Shown one piece after another: positions 6,620-14,099 of a stretch of 39,541 nucleotides of DNA. The stretch spans positions 1-39,541 of the IMG/VR virus record IMGVR_UViG_3300025326_000108. One strand, written 5' to 3'. Position numbers and translations under genes: made by a program. The notes below the pieces were generated by a model, which was given only the letters and a program-made list of their open reading frames with translations, was not told the origin of the DNA and ran no database searches. Numbering within the stretch: position 1 is the stretch's first letter; each line of letters opens with the position of its first letter. Source of the DNA: a virus.

Positions 6620-6972
6620 AGGCGCGCCCCCTTCTGGCTCTCGGCCTCTTCCCACGCCTGCACGCTCAGGAGGAACTTGAGCGCCATGGCCCCCACCTGG
6701 ATGGCCTCCTTTTTGAGCTTGCGGCGCCGCTCGGTCTGATCGCCCAGGGTCTTGCCGCGCACCTCGTCCCAGAGCTCGTCCAGCTCCTCGTTGAGCACGG
6801 CAAAGCCCCAATGGGCGTTGCCGAAGACCCGCGCGTGGCCCGCGGCGTTCGACTTGTCGTACTCGGCCAGGAGGGCCTGAAGCGCTCGGACGACCTCCTT
6901 GCGGGCGCGTGTTTCCGCGCTTTGGGCGTTGGGCGTCGTGATGAACATCTCGACGTCCAGCTCGTCTTTCAC
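6616..6972 (-). CDS. MazG-like NTP pyrophosphohydrolase, 118 aa
   Basis: The GTG at 6972 lies 2 nt after the upstream stop. HWGFAVLNEELDELWDEV gives the ExxE-type first metal motif, and KEAIQVGAMALKFLLSV aligns with the second helix of phage MazG-like proteins, which are often annotated by this pattern. The second ExxD is not a textbook match, so I hold the call moderately. It is located before the TOPRIM gene with a GTGA overlap. A role in nucleotide pool control is likely. Confidence 0.6.
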   Translation of the reverse strand: MKDELDVEMFITTPNAQSAETRARKEVVRALQALLAEYDKSNAAGHARVFGNAHWGFAVLNEELDELWDEVRGKTLGDQTERRRKLKKEAIQVGAMALKFLLSVQAWEEAESQKGARL

Positions 6973-6974
6973 GC

Positions 6975-7859
6975 TCAGGCCTCCTTGCGGTCGCGCTCGC
7001 GGAGCCGGCCCGTCTCGGTGGCGAGCCCCACGGTGGACGCGAGCGCCTGGAAGTCCCGGCGCGGCAGCGCGCGCAGGAAGTGGGCGGCCTCGTCGGGCAG
7101 CAGCTTGGGCGCGGCGCTCGTGTGGTTCGGCATCCACCAGGGCACCTCCTCGAAGCCCAGATCGCGCAGCTTGCGCGTGCTGGCTACGATGTTGCCGTCC
7201 GCCTTGGGCCCGTGGTGCGCCCTGTCCCAGATCAGGTTGGCGTTGTGGAGCGTCTGCGCGTAGGCCCAGTCGGGCCCGGCGTCGGGCTGGAAACGACCCG
7301 TGTGGGGCTTGGCGGGGCTTTCCCACCCGGCCCCAGGCCCTGGGCCGTTCTGGTGGAGATCCAGGCCCACAGGGGCTCCGGAGGGCCGTGGCGGGGTCAT
7401 GTCGCGAGCGGGGGACGCGGGGGGGCGCCCGGCGGGCCCATCCCGGGCCGGCGGCTGGGGCGATGCAGCCGCGGCCTCCTCCTCCGGGGATGCATCCCGG
7501 TTCTCGGAAGGCTTGGCCGAGGAGCCTGGTTTAGCCCCTCCCGCGTCATGCTGGATCTCCACCTCGGCCTTCACGCCGGGGGGGAGTTGGTCATCGGCCT
7601 GGCGCTGCACGCGCTCTCGGGCCTTGAGAGCCTGGCGGAATTCCTCGATGAACTTGGGGTTGGCCGTCGCTTCCTCCAGGAAGAACAGGAAGGGCTGGCG
7701 CCGCGCACCGTAGAGGTCGCTCACCAGGCGCTCCGGCGCGTTGGGGTTGCGCGCTCGGATGCCAGTCCAGAGCGCGACCTGTTGGCTCTCCCAGTAGCGG
7801 TCGAGGTGCTTGATCTCCTCAGGGCTGAAGACCTGCCAGGGGTCGATGCGGGGCGCCAA
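6975..7859 (-). CDS. Hypothetical protein with disordered linker, 294 aa
   Basis: The TTG start at 7859 lies 5 nt past the stop of the 117-aa gene. Residues 1-85 look folded and helical (YWESQQVALWTGIRARNPN, FLFFLEEATANPKFIEEF). Residues ~100-185 are a low-complexity Pro/Ala/Gly/Ser linker. The C-terminal ~100 residues form a second folded unit (DWAYAQTLHNANLIWDRA, ending in a region rich in Arg and Lys). No family recognised. Two domains joined by a long linker suggest a scaffold or DNA-binding protein of the early operon. Confidence 0.6.
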   Translation of the reverse strand: MAPRIDPWQVFSPEEIKHLDRYWESQQVALWTGIRARNPNAPERLVSDLYGARRQPFLFFLEEATANPKFIEEFRQALKARERVQRQADDQLPPGVKAEVEIQHDAGGAKPGSSAKPSENRDASPEEEAAAASPQPPARDGPAGRPPASPARDMTPPRPSGAPVGLDLHQNGPGPGAGWESPAKPHTGRFQPDAGPDWAYAQTLHNANLIWDRAHHGPKADGNIVASTRKLRDLGFEEVPWWMPNHTSAAPKLLPDEAAHFLRALPRRDFQALASTVGLATETGRLRERDRKEA

Positions 7860-7864
7860 GGCGC

Positions 7865-8218
7865 TCAGTCCTCCTGGGGAAAGTCGCTGGGCTCCAGCAG
7901 CGGGCGCTCCTTGAAGCCTACCTCACTCGCCCACTCGTCCTTGAGCTCGGGCTGGTTGTCGAGGTCGAGCAGCCGGAGCTTCGTGGCAGGCGGCGCGCCC
8001 TCGATGCCGAGCAGGCACCCGCCCTCCACCCAGGCCTTGAGCTCCAGGGGCTTGCGCGCCGCTTCGAGCTGCGCGAGCAGCCAGGCGAAGGCCCGGACTT
8101 CCTTGGCGTACCAGGGCGTCCAGGCGTTCTCGTGCTTGAGCTGTTCCGCGCTCCACTCCTTGAGCGCGTTGAGGCGTTCGTCGTCGGGCAGGCTTTCCAG
8201 TTTTTCCGGCAGCTCCAT
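7865..8218 (-). CDS. Hypothetical protein, first gene of the early operon, 117 aa
   Basis: The ATG at 8218 lies about 37 nt downstream of the TATA-like box at 8251-8259, which fixes the start and the operon head. The protein is acidic and helical at the N-terminus (LPEKLESLPDDERLNALKEW), with a central KAWVEGGCLLGIEG segment. Not recognised. Its place as first gene read away from the candidate control region suggests an early regulator, but nothing in the sequence proves this. Confidence 0.65.
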   Translation of the reverse strand: MELPEKLESLPDDERLNALKEWSAEQLKHENAWTPWYAKEVRAFAWLLAQLEAARKPLELKAWVEGGCLLGIEGAPPATKLRLLDLDNQPELKDEWASEVGFKERPLLEPSDFPQED

Positions 8219-8250
8219 GGCTTTGACCCGGAGCGGGAAATGCGAGGGGC

Positions 8251-8259
8251 CTAATATAG
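8251..8259 (-). promoter_or_regulatory. TATA-like box of the leftward early operon
   Basis: On the coding strand this reads CTATATTAG and is followed directly by GCCCC. It is centred about 37 nt before the ATG at 8218. The same TATA-then-GGCCCC arrangement recurs upstream of other operons in the window. Confidence 0.6.
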
Positions 8260-8273
8260 TTGCGCCGGAGCCT

Positions 8274-8289
8274 TCGCGCGCACGCGCGA
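8274..8289. repeat. 7-bp inverted repeat in the control region
   Basis: TCGCGCG-CA-CGCGCGA lies between the leftward TATA box and the rightward replication operon. It could be a protein-binding palindrome or part of an origin. The 8219-8482 stretch holds no convincing gene. Confidence 0.4.
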
Positions 8290-8313
8290 GCCGGGGAGTC
8301 GAGCCGCAGGGCT

Positions 8314-8326
8314 CATTTAGGGGGGC
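8314..8326 (+). promoter_or_regulatory. Candidate promoter motif for the replication operon
   Basis: CATTTAGGGGGGC on the plus strand mirrors the AT-box-then-G-run pattern seen at the minus-strand promoters. A transcript from it would carry the structured segment 8348-8399 in its leader. A second candidate AT-rich box, GCTTAAAG at 8434-8441, lies about 45 nt before the ATG at 8483 and would give a short leader. I cannot decide between them. Confidence 0.35.
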
Positions 8327-8347
8327 AAGCCCTTTCCGGGGCTCGTT

Positions 8348-8399
8348 GCGGCGCCCCGCTTTCTCTCGCGGGGAGGCGGGCGCCGCAGCGCCCCGCGAG
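8348..8399. ncRNA. Interleaved inverted repeats, possible pseudoknot leader
   Basis: Two 9-bp inverted repeats interleave: GCGGCGCCC (8348-8356) pairs with GGGCGCCGC (8378-8386), and CTCGCGGGG (8365-8373) pairs with CCCCGCGAG (8391-8399). The order A-B-A'-B' is the topology of an H-type pseudoknot with loops of 8, 4 and 4 nt. The stems could alternatively form one at a time, as a switch or as transcription-stop hairpins. No known RNA family recognised. Confidence 0.45.
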
Positions 8400-8479
8400 G
8401 AACCAGGATGGATGCCAGGCGACCAGCCCGAACGCTTAAAGAGGAGACAGAACCGGCGAACACCACCACCACCACACCT

Positions 8480-8518
8480 CCTATGAGACATAGGATAGGA
8501 GGAGGAGGAGGAGGAGGA
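8480..8518 (+). promoter_or_regulatory. Start-codon hairpin and GGA microsatellite
   Basis: CCTATG (8480-8485) and CATAGG (8489-8494) form a 6-bp stem that contains the ATG at 8483. It is followed by about six GGA units (8498-8518) and preceded by CCA repeats (8461-8472). The GGA tract could act as an oversized ribosome binding site for a downstream non-AUG start (ACG at 8522), or simply encode poly-Gly. Confidence 0.45.
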
Positions 8519-8911
8519 GCGACGAACCGCAGCCTCCACCTGAGCGACCGGGTCTGGCGCTTGATCCAGGCCAGGGGTTCGGGCCGCTATGTGAGCCGGC
8601 TCGTCTTGGAGGACTCGCGGAACGCCGAGGAGCTCACGCGCCTGGAGGTCGAGGAGCTCAAGACCCGGCTCGCCCATAAGGAGGCCGAGCTCGCCCGGCT
8701 CGTGCAGATCGGAGAGCTGGATCTCACCGGGGCCTGGAACGACCTGCTGGCACGGAAACAGGGCTGGCGCAACGAGCTCCAATTCCTGGCTTGGCTCAAG
8801 AGCCCGGGCGGCAAGGAGTGGATGCAGCGCTGGGAGCTCCAGGAACCCTCGGGCATCGAGCTCTTCCGGCAGAAGCGCGGAGCCCTCCAGGCCCAGGGGG
8901 CGCGCGCATGA
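8483..8911 (+). CDS. RHH-like DNA-binding protein with coiled coil, 142 aa
   Basis: The N-terminus NRSLHLSDRVWRLIQ then YVSRLVLEDS has the strand-helix-helix pattern of ribbon-helix-helix proteins. A charged helix follows (LTRLEVEELKTRLAHKEAEL), probably a coiled coil, and then a Trp-rich C-terminal part. The start is uncertain: ATG 8483 (poly-Gly N-terminus), ATG 8408, or a non-canonical ACG at 8522 that would begin exactly at the RHH strand behind the GGA tract. It overlaps the MCM gene as ATGA. Likely role: repressor of the operon or origin-binding partner that positions MCM; this is inference. Confidence 0.65.
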   Translation: MRHRIGGGGGGGATNRSLHLSDRVWRLIQARGSGRYVSRLVLEDSRNAEELTRLEVEELKTRLAHKEAELARLVQIGELDLTGAWNDLLARKQGWRNELQFLAWLKSPGGKEWMQRWELQEPSGIELFRQKRGALQAQGARA

Positions 8912-11031
8912 CCAAGAGCTACACGCTGGAGTCGGCCAAGCTGCTCTGGATGGAGTTCTTCGGCCTCTACGGGCTCGGCCACGCGATCCGGGAGGTCGCA
9001 CAGGCATGGCCCGACCGCAGGAGCGTCCGCGTCCCTTTCCGCGAGCTCGCGCGCTTCAGCCCCGACTTGGCAGAGTTCCTGGTTGAGCGCCCGCATCAAG
9101 CCTGCTACTCCGCCGACCAGGCCGCCTTGGAGGGCCTGCCCGCCGCGCTGAAGGCGCCAATTCACGTGCGCTTCGAGGCCTTCCCCTCCAACCTGGCTGG
9201 GCACTCGCCCCGCATCCGGGATGTTCGAGCCGCGCACCTGGGCAGGCTCGTGGCCCTCAAGGGCGTGGTGCGCAGGCGCTCGGAGGTGCTGCCCCGGGTG
9301 AGCGAGGCCGTGTTCCAATGCGTGCGCTGCGGCGCCGCTATTGAGGTGCCCCAGGAGGGCACGACGCTCAAGGAACCTCTGGAGTGCTACGAGGATCAGG
9401 GGGGGTGCAAGCGCTCGGCAACCTCCACGAAGTTCCACCTCCTCATGGGGCCGGCCTCGCTCCAAGATCCGTTCGAGGAGCCGCGCGAAGGACGCACGCT
9501 GCGGTTCAGCGAAACCCTGGATTACCAGACGGCCGAGCTCGTGGAGCTCTCGGAGGGCCTGCGCGGAGGCGAGGAGCCCCAGCGCATCCAGCTCCAGCTG
9601 GAGGACGACCTCGTGGGCCGGCTCAAGCCCGGCGACCGCCTCGTGGCCAACGGGACGCTGCGCGAGCGCCAGCGCGGGCGCCAGAGCGCGATCTTCGACC
9701 TCTACCTCGACACGCTCAGCCTTGAGCTGGAGCTCGACGAGGATACCGAGGACGCCTTCACGCCGACTGAGGTGGAGCACTTCACGCGCTTTGGCCAGCA
9801 CCCCAATGTGGTGGAGCGGCTCGCCAGCTCCATCGCGCCCGCGCTCTACGGGCTCGGGCCGGAAAAGGAGGCGCTCGTGCTCCAGCTCTTCGGAGGCGTG
9901 ACCAAGTTGCTGCCGGATGGCACGCGCGTCCGCGGGGACTCGCACATTTTGCTAATTGGAGACCCCGGAACGGGAAAGAGCCAGCTGCTGCGCTACATGG
10001 CCGCGCTCAGCCCCAGGGGCGTGCTGGCTTCGGGCAAGAGCGCGAGCGCCGCAGGCCTCACGGCAGCAGCCGTCAAGGAGGATGACCATTGGGCTCTGGA
10101 GGCCGGCGCTCTCGTGCTCGCGGACAAGGGTCTGGCCGCGGTCGACGAGCTGGACAAGATGAGCCCGCAGGACAGGGACGCCATGCACGAGGCCATGGAG
10201 CAGCAGACGATATCGGTTAACAAGGCGGGCATCCAGGCCACGCTCCAGAGCCGGTGCTCCATCCTGGGCGCGGCCAACCCGAAGTTCGGGCGGTTCGACC
10301 CGCACCAGTATTTCGTGGAGCAGCTCGACCTCCCGCCAGCGCTCATCGGGCGCTTTGACCTCATCCTCGTGATGACGGACAAGCCCAACAGGGAGTTCGA
10401 CCAGGCGCTTGCGGCCCATGTGCTGCGCACGCACCACCTGGGCGAGCGCCTGGCCGCCGGGCAGGCGATCCCGCAGGCCACGCCCGACCTTGAGGGCGTG
10501 GGCCCGGAGTTCATCCGGCGCTACGTCAAGTTCGCCAAGGAGAGCTGCTTCCCCGAGCTCACGCAGGAGTCGGGCGCGCTGCTCGCCTCCTACTACACCA
10601 ACACGCGCAAGGCCGGCGAGGCCGAGGCCAGCGCCGTCCCGATCACCGCGCGGCAGCTTGAGGGGTTGATCCGCCTGAGCGAGGCGAGCGCGCGGGCCCG
10701 TCTCAGCCCCAAGATCGAGCGCCAGGACGCCGAGCGCGCCATCGCTCATGTGCAGCGCTTCCTCCGCAAGCTTGCCGGAGAGGGCGGGGCGCTCGACATC
10801 GACATCATCGCGGCGGGCACGAGCCGGAGCCAGCGCGAGGCCGCGCGCACCCTGCTGGAAATCGTGCGCGAGCTCGACGCAGGAGGCGGCGTGACCGAGG
10901 ACGACATCCTGGGCAAAGCCACGAGCCAGGGCGTGGAGCAGGGCCGAGCGCGCGAGATGCTCCAGCGGCTCCAGGAGCAGGGGCAGATTTACGCGCCCGA
11001 CCGCCGCCACTACAAGATCGCCAGCAGGTGA
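8908..11031 (+). CDS. mcm: MCM replicative DNA helicase, 707 aa
   Basis: This is a full-length archaeal-type MCM. An N-terminal OB/zinc region carries CVRCGAA and a later pair (ECYEDQGGC), about residues 135-170. The AAA+ core has Walker A GDPGTGKSQ (about 350), Walker B VDELDKM (about 415), sensor 1 GAANPKFGRFD and the arginine-finger segment IGRFDLI (about 480). The C-terminal ~70 residues look like the usual winged helix. ATG 8908 overlaps the upstream stop as ATGA. It should unwind DNA 3' to 5' as a hexamer at the viral origin. No virus-encoded DNA polymerase or primase was seen, so host enzymes are probably recruited. Confidence 0.97.
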   Translation: MTKSYTLESAKLLWMEFFGLYGLGHAIREVAQAWPDRRSVRVPFRELARFSPDLAEFLVERPHQACYSADQAALEGLPAALKAPIHVRFEAFPSNLAGHSPRIRDVRAAHLGRLVALKGVVRRRSEVLPRVSEAVFQCVRCGAAIEVPQEGTTLKEPLECYEDQGGCKRSATSTKFHLLMGPASLQDPFEEPREGRTLRFSETLDYQTAELVELSEGLRGGEEPQRIQLQLEDDLVGRLKPGDRLVANGTLRERQRGRQSAIFDLYLDTLSLELELDEDTEDAFTPTEVEHFTRFGQHPNVVERLASSIAPALYGLGPEKEALVLQLFGGVTKLLPDGTRVRGDSHILLIGDPGTGKSQLLRYMAALSPRGVLASGKSASAAGLTAAAVKEDDHWALEAGALVLADKGLAAVDELDKMSPQDRDAMHEAMEQQTISVNKAGIQATLQSRCSILGAANPKFGRFDPHQYFVEQLDLPPALIGRFDLILVMTDKPNREFDQALAAHVLRTHHLGERLAAGQAIPQATPDLEGVGPEFIRRYVKFAKESCFPELTQESGALLASYYTNTRKAGEAEASAVPITARQLEGLIRLSEASARARLSPKIERQDAERAIAHVQRFLRKLAGEGGALDIDIIAAGTSRSQREAARTLLEIVRELDAGGGVTEDDILGKATSQGVEQGRAREMLQRLQEQGQIYAPDRRHYKIASR

Positions 11032-11037
11032 GCCACC

Positions 11038-13227
11038 ATGAGAACCAAACCGACGATCCGCACCGAAACCGTAGAGCTTGAGAGCCTGAAGCCCGCCGAC
11101 TACAACCCGCGCGAGATGCCCCAGCACGAGATGGAGGCGCTGAAGACGTCCATGGCGCGCTGGGGCCTCGTGGAGCCCATCGTGGTGAACAAGGACAACA
11201 CCATCGTGGGCGGGCACCAGCGCTGGTTCGCGGCCAAGGAGCTCGGCTGGAAGAAGGTCGAGATCAAGCGCGTGTTCCTCAAGGAGGACGAGGCCCGGCT
11301 CCTCAACATCGCGCTCAACCGCATCCACGGGCGCTGGGACGAGGACAAGCTCACGGAGGTCTTGGAGGGCCTCCAGGCCGCGGGCGCCGACCTGGAGCTC
11401 ACGGGCATGACGGAGCGCGAGCTCGACTACCTCTTGGATGACCTGGCCAAGGGCTCGGAGCTCTTGGACGAGCTCGCGGGCGGCTCCGCGGGCCGGCTCC
11501 AGCAGCGCTTTGGCGCCCCGCCCTTCACCGTGCTGGACGCGCGCCAGGGATACTGGCGCGACCGGCGAGAGCGATGGCTCGCGCTCGGGATCGCCTCGCA
11601 CGAGGGGCGAGCGGAGAACCTGCTGCACATGAGCGAGACCGTCCTGGAGGGCGGCAAGGGCCCCAGGGAGTTCAGCGATCCCTACCAGGGCGGAGACGCC
11701 TGGGCCGGCAGGGGCACGAGCGTCTTTGACCCCGTGCTCACCGAGCTGGTGCTCAAGTGGTTCTGCCCGCCTGGCGGGATCGTGCACGACCCGTTCGCTG
11801 GCGGTTCCGTGCGGGGCGTGGTGAGCGCGCTGCTCGGCTACCGCTACTGGGGCTGGGACATCCGGCCCGAGCAGGTCGAGGCCAACCGCGCGCAATGGCA
11901 GGCCATCGTCAAGGCGGGCCCGCGCGTGGTGCGCTCGGGCCCCGAGCTCCCCGACCGCCTGGAGGAGACGCCTATCCAGCAGGTGCCCGGGAAGAAGCTC
12001 TGGCTCAAGCGCGACGACCTCTTCAGCGTGGCCGGCGTCGAGGGCGGCAAGGTGCGCACCTGCTGGTTCCTCGCGCAGGGCGCCAAGGGGCTCGTGACGG
12101 CAGGCTCCCGGAGCTCGCCCCAGGTGAACATCGTGGCGCACATCGCGCAGCGGCTGGGCTTGCCCTGCCGGGCCCATGTGCCCTCGGGCGAGCTCGGGCC
12201 CGAGCTCCTCGCGGCCCAAGACGCGGGCGCGGAAATCATCCAGCACGCTCCGGGCTACAATACGGTGATCGTGGCGCGGGCGCGTGAGGACGCGAAAGCC
12301 CGCGGCTGGACGGAAATCCCCTTTGGGATGGAGCACCTGGCCGCCGTGAGCCAGACGGCCTCCCAGGTGCCTGGCAAGCTCCCTAAGGGCGTCAAGCGCA
12401 TCGTGGTGCCCGTGGGCTCGGGGATGAGCCTCGCGGGCGTGCTCGCCGGCCTGAAGTTGCGCAAGCTCAAGGTGCCCGTGCTGGGCGTCCAGGTGGGTGC
12501 CGACCCCACCAAACGCCTGGATCGCTTCGCTGAGGGCTGGCGCGACATGGTGGAGCTCGTGCGCTCGAAGCAGAAGTACGAGGAGGCCGTGGAGGGCCGG
12601 CTCGGAGAGATCGAGCTCGACCCCATCTACGAGGCCAAGTGCCTGCCGTTCCTCAAGGCGGGCGACCTGCTCTGGATCGTGGGCCGGCGCCAGACCGGGC
12701 GCGAGGAGCAGGCCAGTAGCCTGGGCAGCGCGGACTGGAAGCTCGGGGATGCGGCGCTCCTGCCCTTGGAGGGCCAGAAAGCCGACCTGCTGTTCAGCTG
12801 CCCGCCCTACTGGAACCTGGAGCGCTACTCGGAGCTCGCGGGCGACATCTCGAACGCCAAGACATACAGGCAGTTCCTCGGGCACTACGAGGTCATTATG
12901 GGCCGCTGGGCCGCGCGGCTCAAGGACGGGGCGTTCGCCTGCTTCGTCGTGGCCAACTTCCGAGGCGAGGATGGCGAGCTGCACGACCTCGTGGGCGACA
13001 CCGTGCGGATCTTCCAGGAGCACGGGCTGGCCTTCTACAACGACGCCGTGCTGGTGCAGCCCATAGGCTCGCTGGCGCTGCGCGTCCAGCGCTTCTTCCT
13101 GGCCTCGCGCAAGCTGGGCAAGACCCACCAGAACGTGCTGGTGTTCTTCAAGGGCAAGCCCGAGGAGGCGCCAGCGCTGCCGCGCGACCTCGTGAGCTTC
13201 CCCGAGCTCAAGGACGAGGAGGAGTAG
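11038..13227 (+). CDS. ParB-domain / DNA methyltransferase with nested PLP-enzyme domain, 729 aa
   Basis: Residues ~5-130 are a ParB-like domain (LKPADYNPR, then GGHQRWFAAKELG). Residues ~210-295 hold the first half of a DNA methylase with SAM motif HDPFAGGSVRGVVSALLG and GWDIRPEQVEANR. Residues ~305-555 are a fold-type II PLP enzyme resembling ACC deaminase/D-cysteine desulfhydrase: LWLKRDDLF, GGKVRT (Schiff-base Lys), VPVGSGMSLAGVLAGL (phosphate loop), DPIYEAK. The methylase resumes at ~563 with motif IV FSCPPYWNLERYS and ends with FRGEDGEL and NVLVFFKG. The frame is continuous and the insertion falls between methylase motifs II and III/IV. Six nt after mcm. Probably a DNA-modifying enzyme; the PLP role is unknown. 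Confidence 0.9.
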   Translation: MRTKPTIRTETVELESLKPADYNPREMPQHEMEALKTSMARWGLVEPIVVNKDNTIVGGHQRWFAAKELGWKKVEIKRVFLKEDEARLLNIALNRIHGRWDEDKLTEVLEGLQAAGADLELTGMTERELDYLLDDLAKGSELLDELAGGSAGRLQQRFGAPPFTVLDARQGYWRDRRERWLALGIASHEGRAENLLHMSETVLEGGKGPREFSDPYQGGDAWAGRGTSVFDPVLTELVLKWFCPPGGIVHDPFAGGSVRGVVSALLGYRYWGWDIRPEQVEANRAQWQAIVKAGPRVVRSGPELPDRLEETPIQQVPGKKLWLKRDDLFSVAGVEGGKVRTCWFLAQGAKGLVTAGSRSSPQVNIVAHIAQRLGLPCRAHVPSGELGPELLAAQDAGAEIIQHAPGYNTVIVARAREDAKARGWTEIPFGMEHLAAVSQTASQVPGKLPKGVKRIVVPVGSGMSLAGVLAGLKLRKLKVPVLGVQVGADPTKRLDRFAEGWRDMVELVRSKQKYEEAVEGRLGEIELDPIYEAKCLPFLKAGDLLWIVGRRQTGREEQASSLGSADWKLGDAALLPLEGQKADLLFSCPPYWNLERYSELAGDISNAKTYRQFLGHYEVIMGRWAARLKDGAFACFVVANFRGEDGELHDLVGDTVRIFQEHGLAFYNDAVLVQPIGSLALRVQRFFLASRKLGKTHQNVLVFFKGKPEEAPALPRDLVSFPELKDEEE

Positions 13228-13228
13228 T

Positions 13229-14098
13229 TCAGACCCCGGCGAGGCCCGCGAGGTAGTGGGCCCGCACCTCGTCCGCCGTGAGCTCCCGGGCGTAGATCGC
13301 CACCTCATCCATCCAGCCGTCCAGGTGCCGCTGCTCGTCGTCCCCGCGGGCCCCGAGCTTGAGGGTTGTGGTCGAGTTCCCCACATTGCGCGTGATGTCC
13401 GTGCGCTCGCCATCCAGGACACCGTTTAGGTAGAGCCGGGCTCGCGTGGTCGAGCGCTTCCAGGTGATCGCGGCATGGACGCGCAGGCCCGTGGGCAACA
13501 CGCTGGAGCCGCCGAGCCCGTCGGCCCCTCCGGCCGTGTCGGTGATGATGTAGCCGTTGAGCTTGTTGTTCGGGAAGCCTGCCTCGGGCGTGCCAGCGCG
13601 CAAGGTGAAGGAGCCCGGAGGCCCCCCTCCACCCGGGTCGTACTGCTCGATGAAGCATTGCTGGTTCGCCACGGACACAAGTTTGAGCCAGCACTCCGCC
13701 GTGAGTTCCTGCACGCCGCTGAAGTCGAAATCTGCGTGATCGGGCACGCGGATCTGCCCGATGCCGGCGCCTCCAGCGTGGAGCCCGTCACCCTTGATAG
13801 AGGCGCCGCGCACGAGCTTGGGCTGGCCGGTGAGCACACCCGGCAGTACGGTGGCGTTGTGCCCGCGGCCTGTGAGATCCTGGAGCGAGCTCGCGCCCGC
13901 CGGCTCGTCCATGGGCCAGTAGGCCACGAGTCCAGGAGTGCGCAGGATGAGGTCGCGGTAGGGCTGCTGCGCGAACCGCGCGGCGCTCGCGGAGGGCGCG
14001 ACCTTGCGCGCCGCCGACGCGCTGGCTGCCCGCTTGCGCGCCGCCGACGCGCTGGCTGCCCGCTTGCGCGAGATCGTAGCGGTCGGGCTGGCGGGCAC
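13229..14098 (-). CDS. LamG-domain virion adhesion protein, 289 aa
   Basis: The GTG start at 14098 follows the stop of the repeat protein. Residues 1-45 contain a basic Ala/Ser repeat (RKRAASASAA units). Residues ~55-285 match a LamG/concanavalin-like jelly roll: LVAYWPMDEPAG, IKGDGLHAGG, TAECWLK, HAAITWKRS, LYLNGVLDGE and GWMDEVAIYARELTADEV. Such domains bind glycans or other surface ligands. As the last gene of the virion transcript it is probably part of the tail fibre or a capsid-surface spike for host attachment. It converges on the ParB-methylase gene with a 1-bp gap and no visible terminator. Confidence 0.85.
   Translation of the reverse strand: MPASPTATISRKRAASASAARKRAASASAARKVAPSASAARFAQQPYRDLILRTPGLVAYWPMDEPAGASSLQDLTGRGHNATVLPGVLTGQPKLVRGASIKGDGLHAGGAGIGQIRVPDHADFDFSGVQELTAECWLKLVSVANQQCFIEQYDPGGGGPPGSFTLRAGTPEAGFPNNKLNGYIITDTAGGADGLGGSSVLPTGLRVHAAITWKRSTTRARLYLNGVLDGERTDITRNVGNSTTTLKLGARGDDEQRHLDGWMDEVAIYARELTADEVRAHYLAGLAGV
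14011..14070. repeat. Two exact 30-bp tandem repeats
   Basis: The units 14011-14040 and 14041-14070 are identical. A diverged third copy occupies 13981-14010. They encode the RKRAASASAA-type units at the N-terminus of the LamG protein, so copy number could change without frameshift. Confidence 0.85.
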
Positions 14099-14099
14099 T

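Noticed and set aside
9952-13422. 1156-codon minus-strand open frame opposite MCM and the ParB-methylase
   Set aside because: No domain text, His/Arg/Leu-rich composition, and it is opposite two genes with clear catalytic motifs.
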